Origin: Clavulina sp. PMI_390
Taxonomy: Eukaryota > Basidiomycota > Agaricomycetes > Cantharellales > Hydnaceae
Direction of reading: 5' to 3'
NCBI GenBank assembly: GCA_015039315.1
Contig: WIDE01000004.1
Span: 177,936-241,935 of the forward strand
Length of the DNA stretch: 64,000 nt
The position numbers and the translations under genes were made by a program. The notes below the pieces were generated by a model. That model was not told the origin of the DNA. It was given only the letters and a program-made list of their open reading frames with translations, and made no database searches. Below, one piece after another: positions 1-10,552 of the stretch (its first letter is position 1; every line of letters starts with the position of its first letter).

Positions 1-1788
1 CCTGAGTAGCCTCATACAGCAAGAAACGGGAATCAAGAATCGAGTGATCGCTCTACAGAGAACAAATGAATTCTTCATTCTAAGGAACACTGCAGGCTCA
101 TACCTTGACGGCGATTGGGATACCGTGCTCATGGAGAATCTTAGGGGCGAATTCTGTGCCTCTGTATGCCTCTCGCTTGTACCTTGCGTTAGTAGCGAAC
201 ACAGCAACGCCGGGGGTGACCCCACCCCAAACCTTCTTGATAGTTTCGGGAACTAGATATGCTTCGTGGGCGTGGTGGAACGCAGCAATGGAGAATTCGA
301 ATTCATTCGTTAGGCCAACCATACTGGTGAAGTCAGTGGTTTCGTAGATGTGGCAGTTAACCTATGGGTGCATAATTAGCGTCTCTAGCATCCCTCTTTC
401 AGGGCTAACAAATACCTTGACGCGTCCGCGCAGCACATCAACTAGTGCCTCCCACTTTAGATTTTTAGGGATCTGGGCCGGGAGTCCAGTCCACTGGTGA
501 GCTTGAGCTTTCGCGCAATACGCGTCCTGCTCCAGCTTGAGTTTGCGAGCTTCGTTGTAGCTATTCTGCACATGAGCAAGGGAAGGATGAGCTTTGTTAG
601 CGAACCATGAACTCACGCTTCACGGAATGCCCAGATAGTATCCATGCTATATTTGCCTGGTCAGCAAACAACGACGGTGACGGGCACACATGCAACCCGA
701 CTTACCGAGTGCCTTGATACCAAGTCGAGGGGTTCTCCCCAGTAGCATGCCTATCATTAGAACAGTATGAGAGACGAGACTCGCGTGACAAAGAATCAAG
801 CTACTCACTTCATATGACGCCAGCGGGGAGGGATGGTGGGGTCAACCCGAGTGCCATTGAGAAGGGAGTATGGTGGCTCAAGAACTCGAGACAGAGGGGT
901 GCGGTCCTTGGTGTCGCGTAGCTTGATGATGAACGCTTGACCACCAATCGCATCCGCACTTCCAGGGAGAATGAGAGCTGTGGCAATTCCTCCGGAAATC
1001 GAAAGCGGGTACGACTCGTCATGGGTGTCAATACCATCTAGAGACCGCAGCCTTCTCAGGCAACAAAGAATTAAGATTTATACAGGAGGGCTATAGGGAA
1101 GACACACACCAAGGCTGGATAAGTGCCTTCATGGAGTTCGTGTCCGCTGAACCAGCCAAGTTCGGGGCTGAATCGACGCCAAGATGCGAGTGCATGTCGA
1201 CGATGGCAGGGGTGACCCAAGCGAGTTGTGCATTGATGCTTCGGACTCTAGGGAATAGTGGATGGTCGTAAGCCTTTTTTTACTTGGCTATGAGACGCAT
1301 ATAGAGGCTCACCGATTGTTTGTTGTGAAGTGCGAAGGCACTCGATCGCCTACATACTTGATGAGACCACCCTCCAGGAAGATCTCACCACCATGAATTA
1401 CTTCTGTGCCGTTATTGTTTCCGGTCCAGATGGTGGCGTTTGTGATAAGTGTTGGTACAGCAGCGGGCTCGAAGCGGTCGGATACCGTTCGCTCGCCGAA
1501 ATCTTTCGGCGGTCCTGGAGCAGCGAGAGAGGGGTCAAGTTTGTGAAGACATGGTGTATACACCAACGCACCTGGGAGAGTGTAGAGAGCCGCACATTCG
1601 TCAAGAATCTCTTGCGCATTCATTGGAACGACATGGCTTGGTCTGTGAGCATCCTCTCTGAGCCGCATGAGCACGAGGTAGTATATCGCGCCAATGGTAA
1701 TCGCCAATGGAATAACCCGCAGCTTATTGCGCCAGGTCACATTCCTTGGGTTTGCCCCGACGGCCGGTGGCAAAGCATCGTTCCCCAT
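1..1788 (-). CDS. Membrane-anchored metal-dependent amidohydrolase (3' end outside window)
   Basis: Multi-exon gene starting at the ATG at 1788 and running off the left edge. The N-terminus has a hydrophobic segment (LRVIPLAITIGAIYYLVLM), suggesting a single membrane anchor. The next exons carry the amidohydrolase start strand with a metal-binding HxH (VDMHSHLGVDSAPN, about 1170-1220), then DGIDTHDESYPLSISGG (about 950-1040), and near the edge HIYETTDFTSMVGLTNEFEF and a segment ending AVKSDHSILDSRFLLYEA. This order is typical of fungal imidazolonepropionase-like / carbohydrate esterase 9-type amidohydrolases. Family membership is inferred from these motifs; the substrate is unknown. It diverges from the ERCC1 homologue with 142 bp between start codons. 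Confidence 0.75.
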
Positions 1789-1930
1789 CGTGGAAGTCGT
1801 GTGAGGGAGCAGGATGCTTTAGTCCGAGGCCTCGGTTCCAACAAGAACAATAACAGGCCAAGTTTGTTTGAGTTTGGACCTGTCAATTCCTTCAAGTGTA
1901 TTGCTTTTGGCAGTTTGTCTGACTCGGCTC
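1789..1930. promoter_or_regulatory. Bidirectional promoter, amidohydrolase / ERCC1
   Basis: A 142-bp gap separates two divergent start codons, so both core promoters must lie here or overlap the 5' ends. No clear TATA box was seen. Confidence 0.5.
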
Positions 1931-3471
1931 ATGGCTACCACATCCACTAGTACCTCAAAGACTACCGGTCAACCTAGCACAAACCCTAATGAGAACAAAT
2001 CAGCTGCTGCATCGCTGGCAGGAGCGCCACCTCAGGGCAAGGTCTCCAAGAGTGCCATCCTCGTTCGCCGAAACCAGAAATCGAATCCTATATTAAAGAT
2101 GCTACAAAATGTCCCTTGGGAATTTGAGGAAATATTATCAGACTATGAAGTGGGCCGAACCACTGGAGTCCTCTTTCTGAGGTGCGCTCTTGCACTTAAC
2201 TCATCGTACGGCTGAGCGTTCGATCAAGGCTCGCGCCCTCTTCTAGCTTGAAATACCATCGTCTTCATCCAGAGTACGTCTACGGACGCATACAGGCACT
2301 TGAGAAACGCTATTCATTGAGAATTCTTCTCATACTTTGTGACGTCGTGAGTCTTTGTGCTTTGCTCGGTGTGGTGCTGCCTTGACTGAGCTCGATGAGC
2401 AGGGCGATCAACACGAGCAACCCATCAGAGAGCTGACCAAGGTGATGCCTCCGACTTCTTGGAATCCACCCATCGCTGGTCACTAATTCCAGTCCTCATC
2501 CTCGGGTAAAGACCTGCCTCATCAACGAATTCACTATAATCGTTGCTTGGTCGTGAGCCACTCAGGTTTCTGTTCCGGTAGAAGGGATCTGACCCTTAGT
2601 CTTATAGGTTCGAAGAGTGTGCACTCTACCTTCAGACATACAAAGCATACGAGAATCGCCCAGCCGATAGCATCAAGGAGCGTGTCAACAAAGACTATGG
2701 CGGGGTCCTACGCTCAGCATTGACTTCAGTGAAGGGAGTGAATAAGACAGATGTCACTACCCTAAGGACGCATTTCGGGGTGAGTCTTAGTTAGCATCCA
2801 GTGCGAGGCTACTTTGAAAATGACAACATCGTACAAATCCGATTCGACAGTCGTTTTCTCGCATCGCTCATGCGAGTCCTGCCGAGTTGTCCAACTGTCC
2901 GGGGATCGGCCCGACCAAAGTGCGCCGTCTCAACGAGGCATTCAACCAGCCATTCCGCAAGACCAGCTCAAAAGATAAAGGCAAGGGCAAGGAAAAAGAA
3001 GCCGCCTCTGCTGGGGGCAGTGGTGGTGGTCCTTCTCCGCTGGAGGTCCTGGCATCCGAGTTGGGTTCGTCCGATAAGCCTAGCACTGAGACCTCCGCGG
3101 CGGTGTCGGGGGAAGCATCGCGCCCACCTCCAGCACCTCGCCGCATCATTTCAGACGACGACGCCAGTGGTGAGCCCAGTGGTGGCACAACTAGCACAGC
3201 AGCCAGCCGTTTGCGGGCCGTCCGTCGCGAGCCCTCACCCGACTGGGACATTGAGCTAGACCTAAACGAGTCAGATGATGAACGCCCTGCTCCGAGCCCC
3301 CCTCCTCGCGCAGAATCACCACCTTGGGAAATGGAAGATGATGCGGTTGGTGCAGAACGTGAATACAGCCCGGACTGGGATATCGACGTGGAAGCAATGA
3401 TGGCTCAGTCTGGCGACGGTGATGAACGGGAAACCTCCCCACTGAGAAAGAAACGACGAACAGACGCATGA
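1931..3471 (+). CDS. RAD10: ERCC1/Rad10 DNA repair endonuclease subunit
   Basis: Homologue of ERCC1/Rad10, the non-catalytic partner of XPF/Rad1 in the 5'-flap endonuclease of nucleotide excision and crosslink repair. Start ATG at 1931; several short introns (for example one beginning near 2182). The conserved core begins SNPILKMLQNVPWEFEEI, followed by LKYHRLHPEYVYGRIQALEK and a segment with QTYKAYENRPAD. The tandem helix-hairpin-helix region reads VKGVNKTDVTTLRTHFG, then NCPGIGPTKVRRLNEAFNQPF just after 2888. After the HhH domain there is an unusual tail of roughly 170 residues rich in P, S and acidic residues, carrying SPDWDI twice (about 3232 and 3364). Its 3' end converges on the next gene 207 bp away. 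Confidence 0.9.
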
Positions 3472-3678
3472 ACATTCAGAATTGCAATCATTAGCCTATT
3501 CCGATGGAGCTAATTGCTGGTCTAGTCTAGTAGTCTAGTAGGGTGGCATAGTAGGGTAGTACTAACGTAGAACAGAGACACCGGATATAAAAATGGAAAG
3601 CAGAAAGCGTACGTATAGGATAATGATAGTCAAGAAATTTAACCCTTGGGTAGGCGCAGTCCTTCATGCACGGTCATG

Positions 3679-6600
3679 TTAGAGCTCATCCTCATCCTCA
3701 TCATCGTCAATTAGGATTTGAGGTGGAGGGCTTCCCTTTGCGGCTGCGCTCGAATTCCGGAAGTGGCTTTCCAAGCTCATTCGTGCAGGAGCACCAGCCT
3801 GGTATCTGATGGCATCCGTGATTGACTTGTGTTGAGCAGCGAGGCGCGTCAGGAGGTTTTGGATAGCGTTCTTCAACCTTGTCTTGCCTAGGTTCTGCGC
3901 ACCTCCGTCCACTAGAGATGGGTAAATGGACAAAAATCAGTATGAAAAAAAGAGTGCGGGAACATTAGCCAAGGTATCAATGTGACTTACCAATTCTCTC
4001 ATGGAGAGCAGGAAGCTCATTGATTAGTCGTTCCAGCGTAGTCTTGGGCTTGACAGCCGTCGAGATAGTGAACACGCTGCCCAGAGACATGATCGTGTTT
4101 CCACCAGCAGGAGCAACCTGCTCCTTGGCTTGTGCGCGCTCATAGAGGATGAAGGCCTTCAGGTCCCGAAGCATGACGTCCAGCAGTTGCATCTGGGCGC
4201 AAACGTCATCGTAATCTGGGCCGTCCTGCTCCTGTTCCTTGTCCACCTCTTCGTCGATACAGAAGAGGGATGAGGACGAGCTGGCCTTCCCTCGACCAAT
4301 CAACTGGGAGAGCAGTGCCGAAAGAGGTGGCGGATTTGCAAAGCGTTCCTGTTGAAAAACAAAGTGAGATAGAACCACAAACTGCGGAGATGAGATGCGG
4401 CTCACTGGCGTCAGTCGTGCGATAGCGAGAGGAGATAGGAAGCCATATGCGGTCCATGATTGAAGCCGACGCATCGAAGGCTCATGATTCGGAAGGAATT
4501 GGATAGCAAGAAGCCTCTCAGGGTGCCCTGCATCATCGAATGCCTTCACTAGCGCCTTACAAATGAGGAGGCCCTGGAGGATGAATGAAAGTTAGACCGA
4601 TCAACAGTCTACCCTCTGAGAAGGCTGCTCACCGACTCCACACAAAGATCAATGGACGAAAACAGACGATGAAGATTACTTGTAGCCTGTCTCTCTACTT
4701 CGGGCGTAGCAGACGGATCACAAGCAATCGCCAACGTGAACTGTGCGACGTCAGAGATATCTTCCGCATTCAATATATCAATACTACAATGGGGATTGTT
4801 AATAGTCTAATGGCGAAGCTTATCTATCAAAGCGAGGCACTCACGAGCCAATAGCCTCGAGTAGTTGCATGTATCTTGAAACACACAAGGCCCGGTGAGC
4901 CTTGCCGCGGGCCATGATCGAATACTGTTGAGCCGCTTGTCCGAATCCGAGCGGGTCATTCTGAGCTAGGAATAAGGTCTTGATTATATCTGGGCGAGCT
5001 CCAAGAGCCGAGCAGGCTGACGCAATGATATCCTGGAGACGAAGGCCCATGCTCTCGAGGTCGTCGGGAGAGCTGCGAATCATCCGAACGAGCTTCAACG
5101 TTGCAGAATCAGCGAGCAAGACGTCCGTTGCGCAGATAGCTAGAGAGCATATAATGAGCCTAAGCGAGAAGTACAGAGGGCAAACAGGATTGCTTACCAG
5201 CAGGAAGCAGAGCAGAGACCAATTGACGACGAACAGAGGGATCGCTTCGCCCGCAGCGCTGCAAGTGCATGGTTGCCTCAAGGGCCTCTAAGAATTGGGG
5301 TTAATAACTCATCCAAAGTAAACAAATGACGTGAGCAACTTACTTTCGCTTCGGGTGGCATTATAAATGCGAGAGACCAGCGAGTCCTCGAGGCGAGGTT
5401 CCAGAGGGGGCTGCTGAAAAGGTGACCCAATATCATAAGAAAACATGAATACAGATATAAAGCCGTTAGGACTCACGTCAACGGGATTAAGAGCCTTTTC
5501 CCAGAGCCGGCGACTCGCTCGAACCATCTTGAGCTCCCCGTCGCCTCGTTTCAAATGTTTGGATCCCTTCCGAGCACCAGCAGTTTCGGTCAAGTGACGA
5601 ATCGCCTTAGCATTCTCCTCTCCAAGAAGCTCCTGTGCCAATTTATCTGCACCAGCGAATTCATCGTCCTCGCCGTTGGCATCATCCGAGGTCGTCTCGT
5701 CAGCAGAGTCCGGAAGGATACTGCTATGCCGTGAATGACGGGATCGAGAATGACCGGAACGGTGTGATTGTCCAGCAACAGACCCATTGACGTTCGACTG
5801 CTGCTCGTCCTCAGACTCACTCGATTCGAGGGCCTCTTGCGCACGCTGGTATCCATCCACGCCACCGCGGTTCTTCTGCCTTCGTGTATGCTCTGTCAAA
5901 AGCTTGTCAAAAACGCTTTTGCCACCACGCGGTTTCGTCAAGGTCGGTGTGAGAGGAACGGTAGGCTTTGGAGGATTCACTTTGCGCGACGAGCGTCGGC
6001 GCGCGATCGGCTCAGGAGAGCTATCGCCAGCTTCCGACATGGGTGTATCTTCGCCATCCGGCACGGATGACAAGGATGAGGAGCTGAATAGGCCTGGACG
6101 AGTGCTACGTGAAGAAGCGGCAGGTTTTTTGGCCGCGCTTGATCTGTGTTTGGGTAGAATGAGATGGTTGCTTGCATGAGAAAGAAGGGATGAGAGAGAA
6201 CTCACGAATATTTCGAAGGAACGAGAAGAAGCTCGTCATCACTGTCTCCATCGCTGTCGCTGCTTTCTGCGGCGAGAGCTTTAGCCGCTTTGAGGTCATC
6301 ATCGTCAGAAGATGTCTCACTCGCACTCCGGAGATTTTGCGTCATGCGTGCGATGATATCTTTTGAAGACTCTGAGGCCGTTACGGGACCTTGGGGAGAG
6401 ACTGACGTAGGTGGCGTACTTGCCAATCGACTTCGGCGAGGTAGATTTTTGGGGGGATTGCGGCCAACGCTCGCCTCCTGCTCTGACATTTCTACGTCGG
6501 AACCGCTCTGGGCAGAACGGGGAGATGCGTCCAGGGGTTTGAATGAAGAGAAGGGGGATGGTTCGATATGGGATGGAGGAGTGGGTACCCAGTCCATAGC

Positions 6601-7350
6601 ATTTGCGTTCGCATCGACTGCACTGCTGGGACCTCCATCATCCTGCCCAATGTCCTCCATATCAGGCATGGTGAGGTTGATTTCGACATGCTTTTCCTCA
6701 TCTTCGTCCGAGCTGGTAGCCTGCGCCATGACAGGCCGTACAAGAGGCGACGAGGAACTAGAGCTGTTGTTGCTGGTCCGACGCCGCTTGGCTTCCGACA
6801 TGGCTGACGTATTCGAGTTTGAGCGCTTGAGAGGGAGAGATATCATATCGGAGGAATCATCGGAGATGGTGATGATAGATTTAGAGGATGGAGTATCAGG
6901 ACTGCTGGAGAGGTCAATGACGACGGGGGAAGCTGGTTGTTGTTTTGCTTGCAATGGAAGAGCGGAGGAGGTTTTGAGCTTTGTGAGTGCGGTTCGTGAC
7001 TCTTTCGAGGAAGAGGAAGAAGACCCAGCAGTGCGCGTCGAGGAGGACTTTTGAGACGCCTGCTTTCGAGGCGCAGGGGCAGAGACCATCTCAATGCTGC
7101 TGTCTATGTCGATGGTGACGGGACGCGTCGCACTCTTGGGTTTCGAAGCAGAGGACGAAGGATTCGACGAGACGCTGTTATGGGAGGAAGAAGGACGCGT
7201 CGAGCCACCCTTCGTTGCAGTTGCCACCCTCGATGTTTCACTGCGCGGCTTTGCGTTTTGTGAAGGAGGCGTCGACTTTGAGCTTGATGAGCCTTGACTC
7301 GAGGATGAACTCTTCCCAAACCATTCTGTCAGTTTGCGGTTGCTGGACAT
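3679..7350 (-). CDS. Probable CANIN-domain protein (SLF2/Nse6-like, SMC5/6-associated)
   Basis: One multi-exon gene: the long first exon (start ATG 7350, ending ...VPSKYS near 6206) splices in frame into the exon starting SSAAKKPAASS near 6142. The N-terminal ~500 residues are serine-rich, disordered and phosphorylation-prone; residues 1-10 include KLTEWFG, vaguely like a PCNA-interaction box. The C-terminal half is helical, with LKLVRMIRSSPDDLESMGLR, DISDVAQFTLAIACD, and then ERLLAIQFLPNHEPSMRRLQ. The last resembles the FVPNW segment of the human SLF2 CANIN (SMC6- and NSE5-interacting) domain. The protein ends in an acidic DDEDEDEL tail. The family call rests on remembered similarity and is tentative; an unrelated HEAT-like protein is possible. 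Confidence 0.5.
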
Positions 7351-7530
7351 CACGTCAAAACGCGATAACCGCCGCGGGTGAAACGCGATTGCGCTGTTGG
7401 TAAGCGCCAAACTCAAACACGCGTCGACTCCAGGGTCCACCGGAACCTCCGAGGATGACTTGCTTCTCAATGTCGTAGTTCAATACAAAAAATATGCTAT
7501 GTACACAGAAAAGAAACGAAACGAAAAGCT

Positions 7531-9499
7531 TTACATCATCTCCCCGTCGTCCCCTGCCTCTCCAGAGATGACGCGCTCGACGTACGCTCGTCGCCACCCA
7601 GCCAGAGCTTCCACTCTCCGCTTCGCCAGCTCGTCGCCTGTTGGTTGAGGCGGTGCCTCTCCTCCTGCTGCTGGCGTAGTCGTTGTCGCGGAAGGAGTTT
7701 CTGTAGGCAAGCCCAGAACAAACATATTCTGCACCCAGCGTTCACGCTGTCTTAACCGTGCACGCCGTCGCTCCCAAATTGCAGGGATCAAGCTGGTGAT
7801 AAACAAGGCAAGGAAGGTTGTGCTCCGATGCACCAGACTCGGTTCCACAGCTGCTTCTACGGCACCCAGCTCTGGAGGTCGCTGGTCATCCGGAGACTCT
7901 GGGGCCGGAGGCCCACGTCCAGGAATCGGTGCACTCCCTGCAGCGCTGCGAGGAGGCTGGACAGCGAGACTGAGAGCCTTCGACTCGCCAGCAAGATTCA
8001 TATTTGCCACACGATCGACTAGTCGAGCGAGCTCATTTGCATTAGGATCTGCTGCCAGTGATGCAGGTGGATTAGGACCAGCTGCGACACCAGCATCAGC
8101 AGCAGGGGCGGCACCACCTGCGCCAGGATTTGCGCCTCCAGCATTGTTCCCATTTCCAGGAGCTCCATCGAGTGCTGCTGCTGGAGCCCCATTCACTCCA
8201 TTTTCTTGCCCCTCCACGCCATCACCAGCTTGCTGTTGTTGGCCTGCTCGTCGATTAATAACAGCAGTGTGTCGCAACACCACATAGACCTCCCACCCTA
8301 GCCATGCAATGATAGCCCCGAGCCATAGAGGTTGCCGGGCAGGGGGGAAGAAGTAGATGAGTAAGGCGGCGCGGCTCATGGTAAACAGCAGCTGGAGAAG
8401 GATGCGGCCTGGCGGAAGTTGAAACTGGAACTGGAATCGGAATTCGGGGACCGGTGGGAAGTATGCTCGAGGATCTTCGTCATCAAACACGACACGAGGT
8501 TCGCCGTTTTGTTGCTCGGGCACTCGAGGAAGTGCAGGAGCTCCGCCGACGCGGACATTGATGCCCCACCGCCGGATGACCTGAACCGGGCGGCCACCTG
8601 CTCCCTGTTGGGCTTGAGGCTGCTGGTTGCGCGCTGTAGGGGCAGGACTAGGCCGAGGCAGATGTTTCATGAGAGGTAGCAGGGGGAAAGTGTAAGTGAG
8701 AACCTGGAGGGCCTTCACTTGTGCAGGAGTTGGCACATTGTCTGGAGAGGCCAATGCAAGGTAAGGCAATCCACTGGATCGAAACTTATCAGATAACAGC
8801 ATGGAGATAGAACAGAACACAGCAACTCACTCGACTAGTACCGAAGTATACTGAACACCTTTCCCGGGGTCCACATCCGTGGGTAAATCCTCATCCAAGA
8901 CGGGAGGCCATCCAAGCCCAGCATACTTGATGACAGTACGAGCAATTCGACGAGCATGGCTAAGCTCCATTGGGCCAGGCCATGCAGCGGCACGCTGTCC
9001 AGAAAGAATACGCAAGGCATTCGCATGAAAGTGTGTGACAAACTCGGTGGGCAAGGACGATAGCTGGAGGGTGAGAGGCAATGGAGGCTCATTGGACGGG
9101 GGAGGAATGTAAACGGGGGGGCTGTTGACTACTGGAGCGACACTAGGCAACCCAGCTGCCGTTGCTCGAGGGGATGAAGGAGGTGAAGTCGTCCAGGATC
9201 CGGGATGGACAGCAAGGTGGACAACGCGCGGCTCAGCTTGTGGCTACACCAGCCTCATCAGACACCTATTCAAGAATGGCCCATACACAAGAACTCACCA
9301 GAACCTCATCATCCGCAAGAAGTCTCCCCTGCATGATGACCCGTTGACCAGATACTTGGGGATTGCCTGGACATTGTTCCGATATAGCACGCTTCAGATC
9401 CGCAACAGTGGCTCCAGGAGCGAGATCAGAGATAGTTAGAGTATACGAGTGGGATGGAAGTAGAACCGTGACAGGCACAACATCCCCAGTAGACGCCAT
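7531..9499 (-). CDS. Usa1/HERPUD-like ubiquitin-like-domain ERAD membrane protein
   Basis: Start ATG 9499; three exons. Exon 1 and the start of exon 2 encode a ubiquitin-like fold: VTVLLPSHSYTLTISDL, then QRVIMQGRLLADDEVL joining to PQAEPRVVHLAVHP. The middle is proline-rich with a helical block (TEFVTHFHANALRILSGQ). The last exon holds a conserved WGINVRVGG segment, then hydrophobic helices (ILLQLLFTMSRAALLIYFF; LWLGAIIAWLGWEVYVVL) and a third candidate (TFLALFITSLIPAIW). UBL at the N-terminus plus paired membrane helices is the layout of Usa1/HERP, scaffold of the HRD1 ubiquitin ligase in ER-associated degradation. The Ala/Gly/Asn-rich linker between helices is low complexity. Function is inferred from architecture. 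It diverges from Jac1. Confidence 0.65.
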
Positions 9500-9650
9500 G
9501 GCCAGCAGCGAGTGGGCAAGTGTGGCAAGCCTCCACGTCGATGATCAACACGGGTAAACAATCGTGGCTCCGGAACGTCCGTCCACACAACTTTTTATTG
9601 AGCATCAACTGGCGGAGATTTGTCTTGGGACACAACATCCTAGTTTAACT
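9500..9650. promoter_or_regulatory. Bidirectional promoter, Usa1-like / Jac1
   Basis: 151 bp between divergent ATGs at 9499 (minus) and 9651 (plus). Confidence 0.5.
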
Positions 9651-10385
9651 ATGCACGCGCTATCCCGGAGTATTGTGTTGCTTCCGAGGACCTACACGCG
9701 TCCTTTTTCGTCCTCGTTCCTCAAGAATGCTGCTCTGCCCCACTCGCCCTACCATGCTCTCTTTAATCTACAACAAGGGTCGAACCCATTCGTTATCGAT
9801 CTTTCAGAACTAAGAAAGAACTTCCTCCAAGCACAACGAAGTGCTCACCCCGATGCCGTGGTTGGTCAGGGCTCAGTGCGTCATCACCCTTTTGCCTTTT
9901 CGGCATCAGAAACATGCGCGTGGCTGAACATGAATCCTTTTGTATAGGCAGCGCAAACAGTTGCTGGCGTGAACTCTGCCGAGCTTAACAAGGCATATCG
10001 GACTCTACAATCTCCACTCCAGCGTGCCGAGTATCTGCTCTCGCTGCATGGGGTAAAGGTTGGAGAGGAGGACAAGCTTGATGGAGAGGATCAAGACCAC
10101 GCCGAATTCATCATGGAAGTTATGGAGGCAAGAAGTGAGCTCGAGGATGCTGAATCCGAGGATGAGATTGCTCAAATAAGACAGGATAATCGAGGTATGA
10201 ACCTGCTGGCCTCTTCCCCTCCTCTATACACACTCAACGATTGCCCAACTGTAGCGCGAATGGCGGAAACCATCGGGGTCTTAGAGGAAGCCTTCCGCGA
10301 CAGCGACATCACCCGTGCCCTCAAGGCGAGTATACGACTAAGATATTGGGAAAGTCTTGAAGACGCGGCACGCGAACGGTCATGA
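9651..10385 (+). CDS. JAC1: Mitochondrial J-domain co-chaperone Jac1/Hsc20
   Basis: Exons 9651-9875, 9948-10194 and 10255-10385 give a 200-aa protein. The N-terminus is basic and hydroxylated (LSRSIVLLPRTYTRPFSSSF), as expected of a mitochondrial targeting peptide. The J domain has the diagnostic HPD (AQRSAHPDAV) and helix IV region NSAELNKAYRTLQSPLQRAE. The C-terminal three-helix domain, which binds the Fe-S scaffold Isu, contains AEFIMEVMEARSELEDAE and ends RLRYWESLEDAARERS. Jac1 stimulates the mitochondrial Hsp70 that releases Fe-S clusters from the scaffold. Length and domain order fit the family well. It converges on the nucleoporin gene, leaving 167 bp between stop codons. Confidence 0.93.
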
Positions 10386-10552
10386 CCCACCAGTATCGCA
10401 CAACTCCCACTAGCGTTATCATTATTGAAGCAGTCATCCACAACATGAAATAGATTGTAATGTTACCAGAGCCATAATATCGAGTCGTGCATGCAGAAAG
10501 CAGGCAGAATATGAATAGAGGCGAAGGAACTGTGCAACAGCCGAGCGACGTT

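Noticed and set aside
1330..1950. 206-codon plus-strand frame over the start of the amidohydrolase
   Set aside because: Antisense to the exon with the membrane anchor; no recognisable motif, and it overlaps the divergent promoter.
6290..7054. 254-codon plus-strand frame opposite the CANIN-like gene
   Set aside because: Antisense shadow of a Ser/Asp-rich disordered exon.
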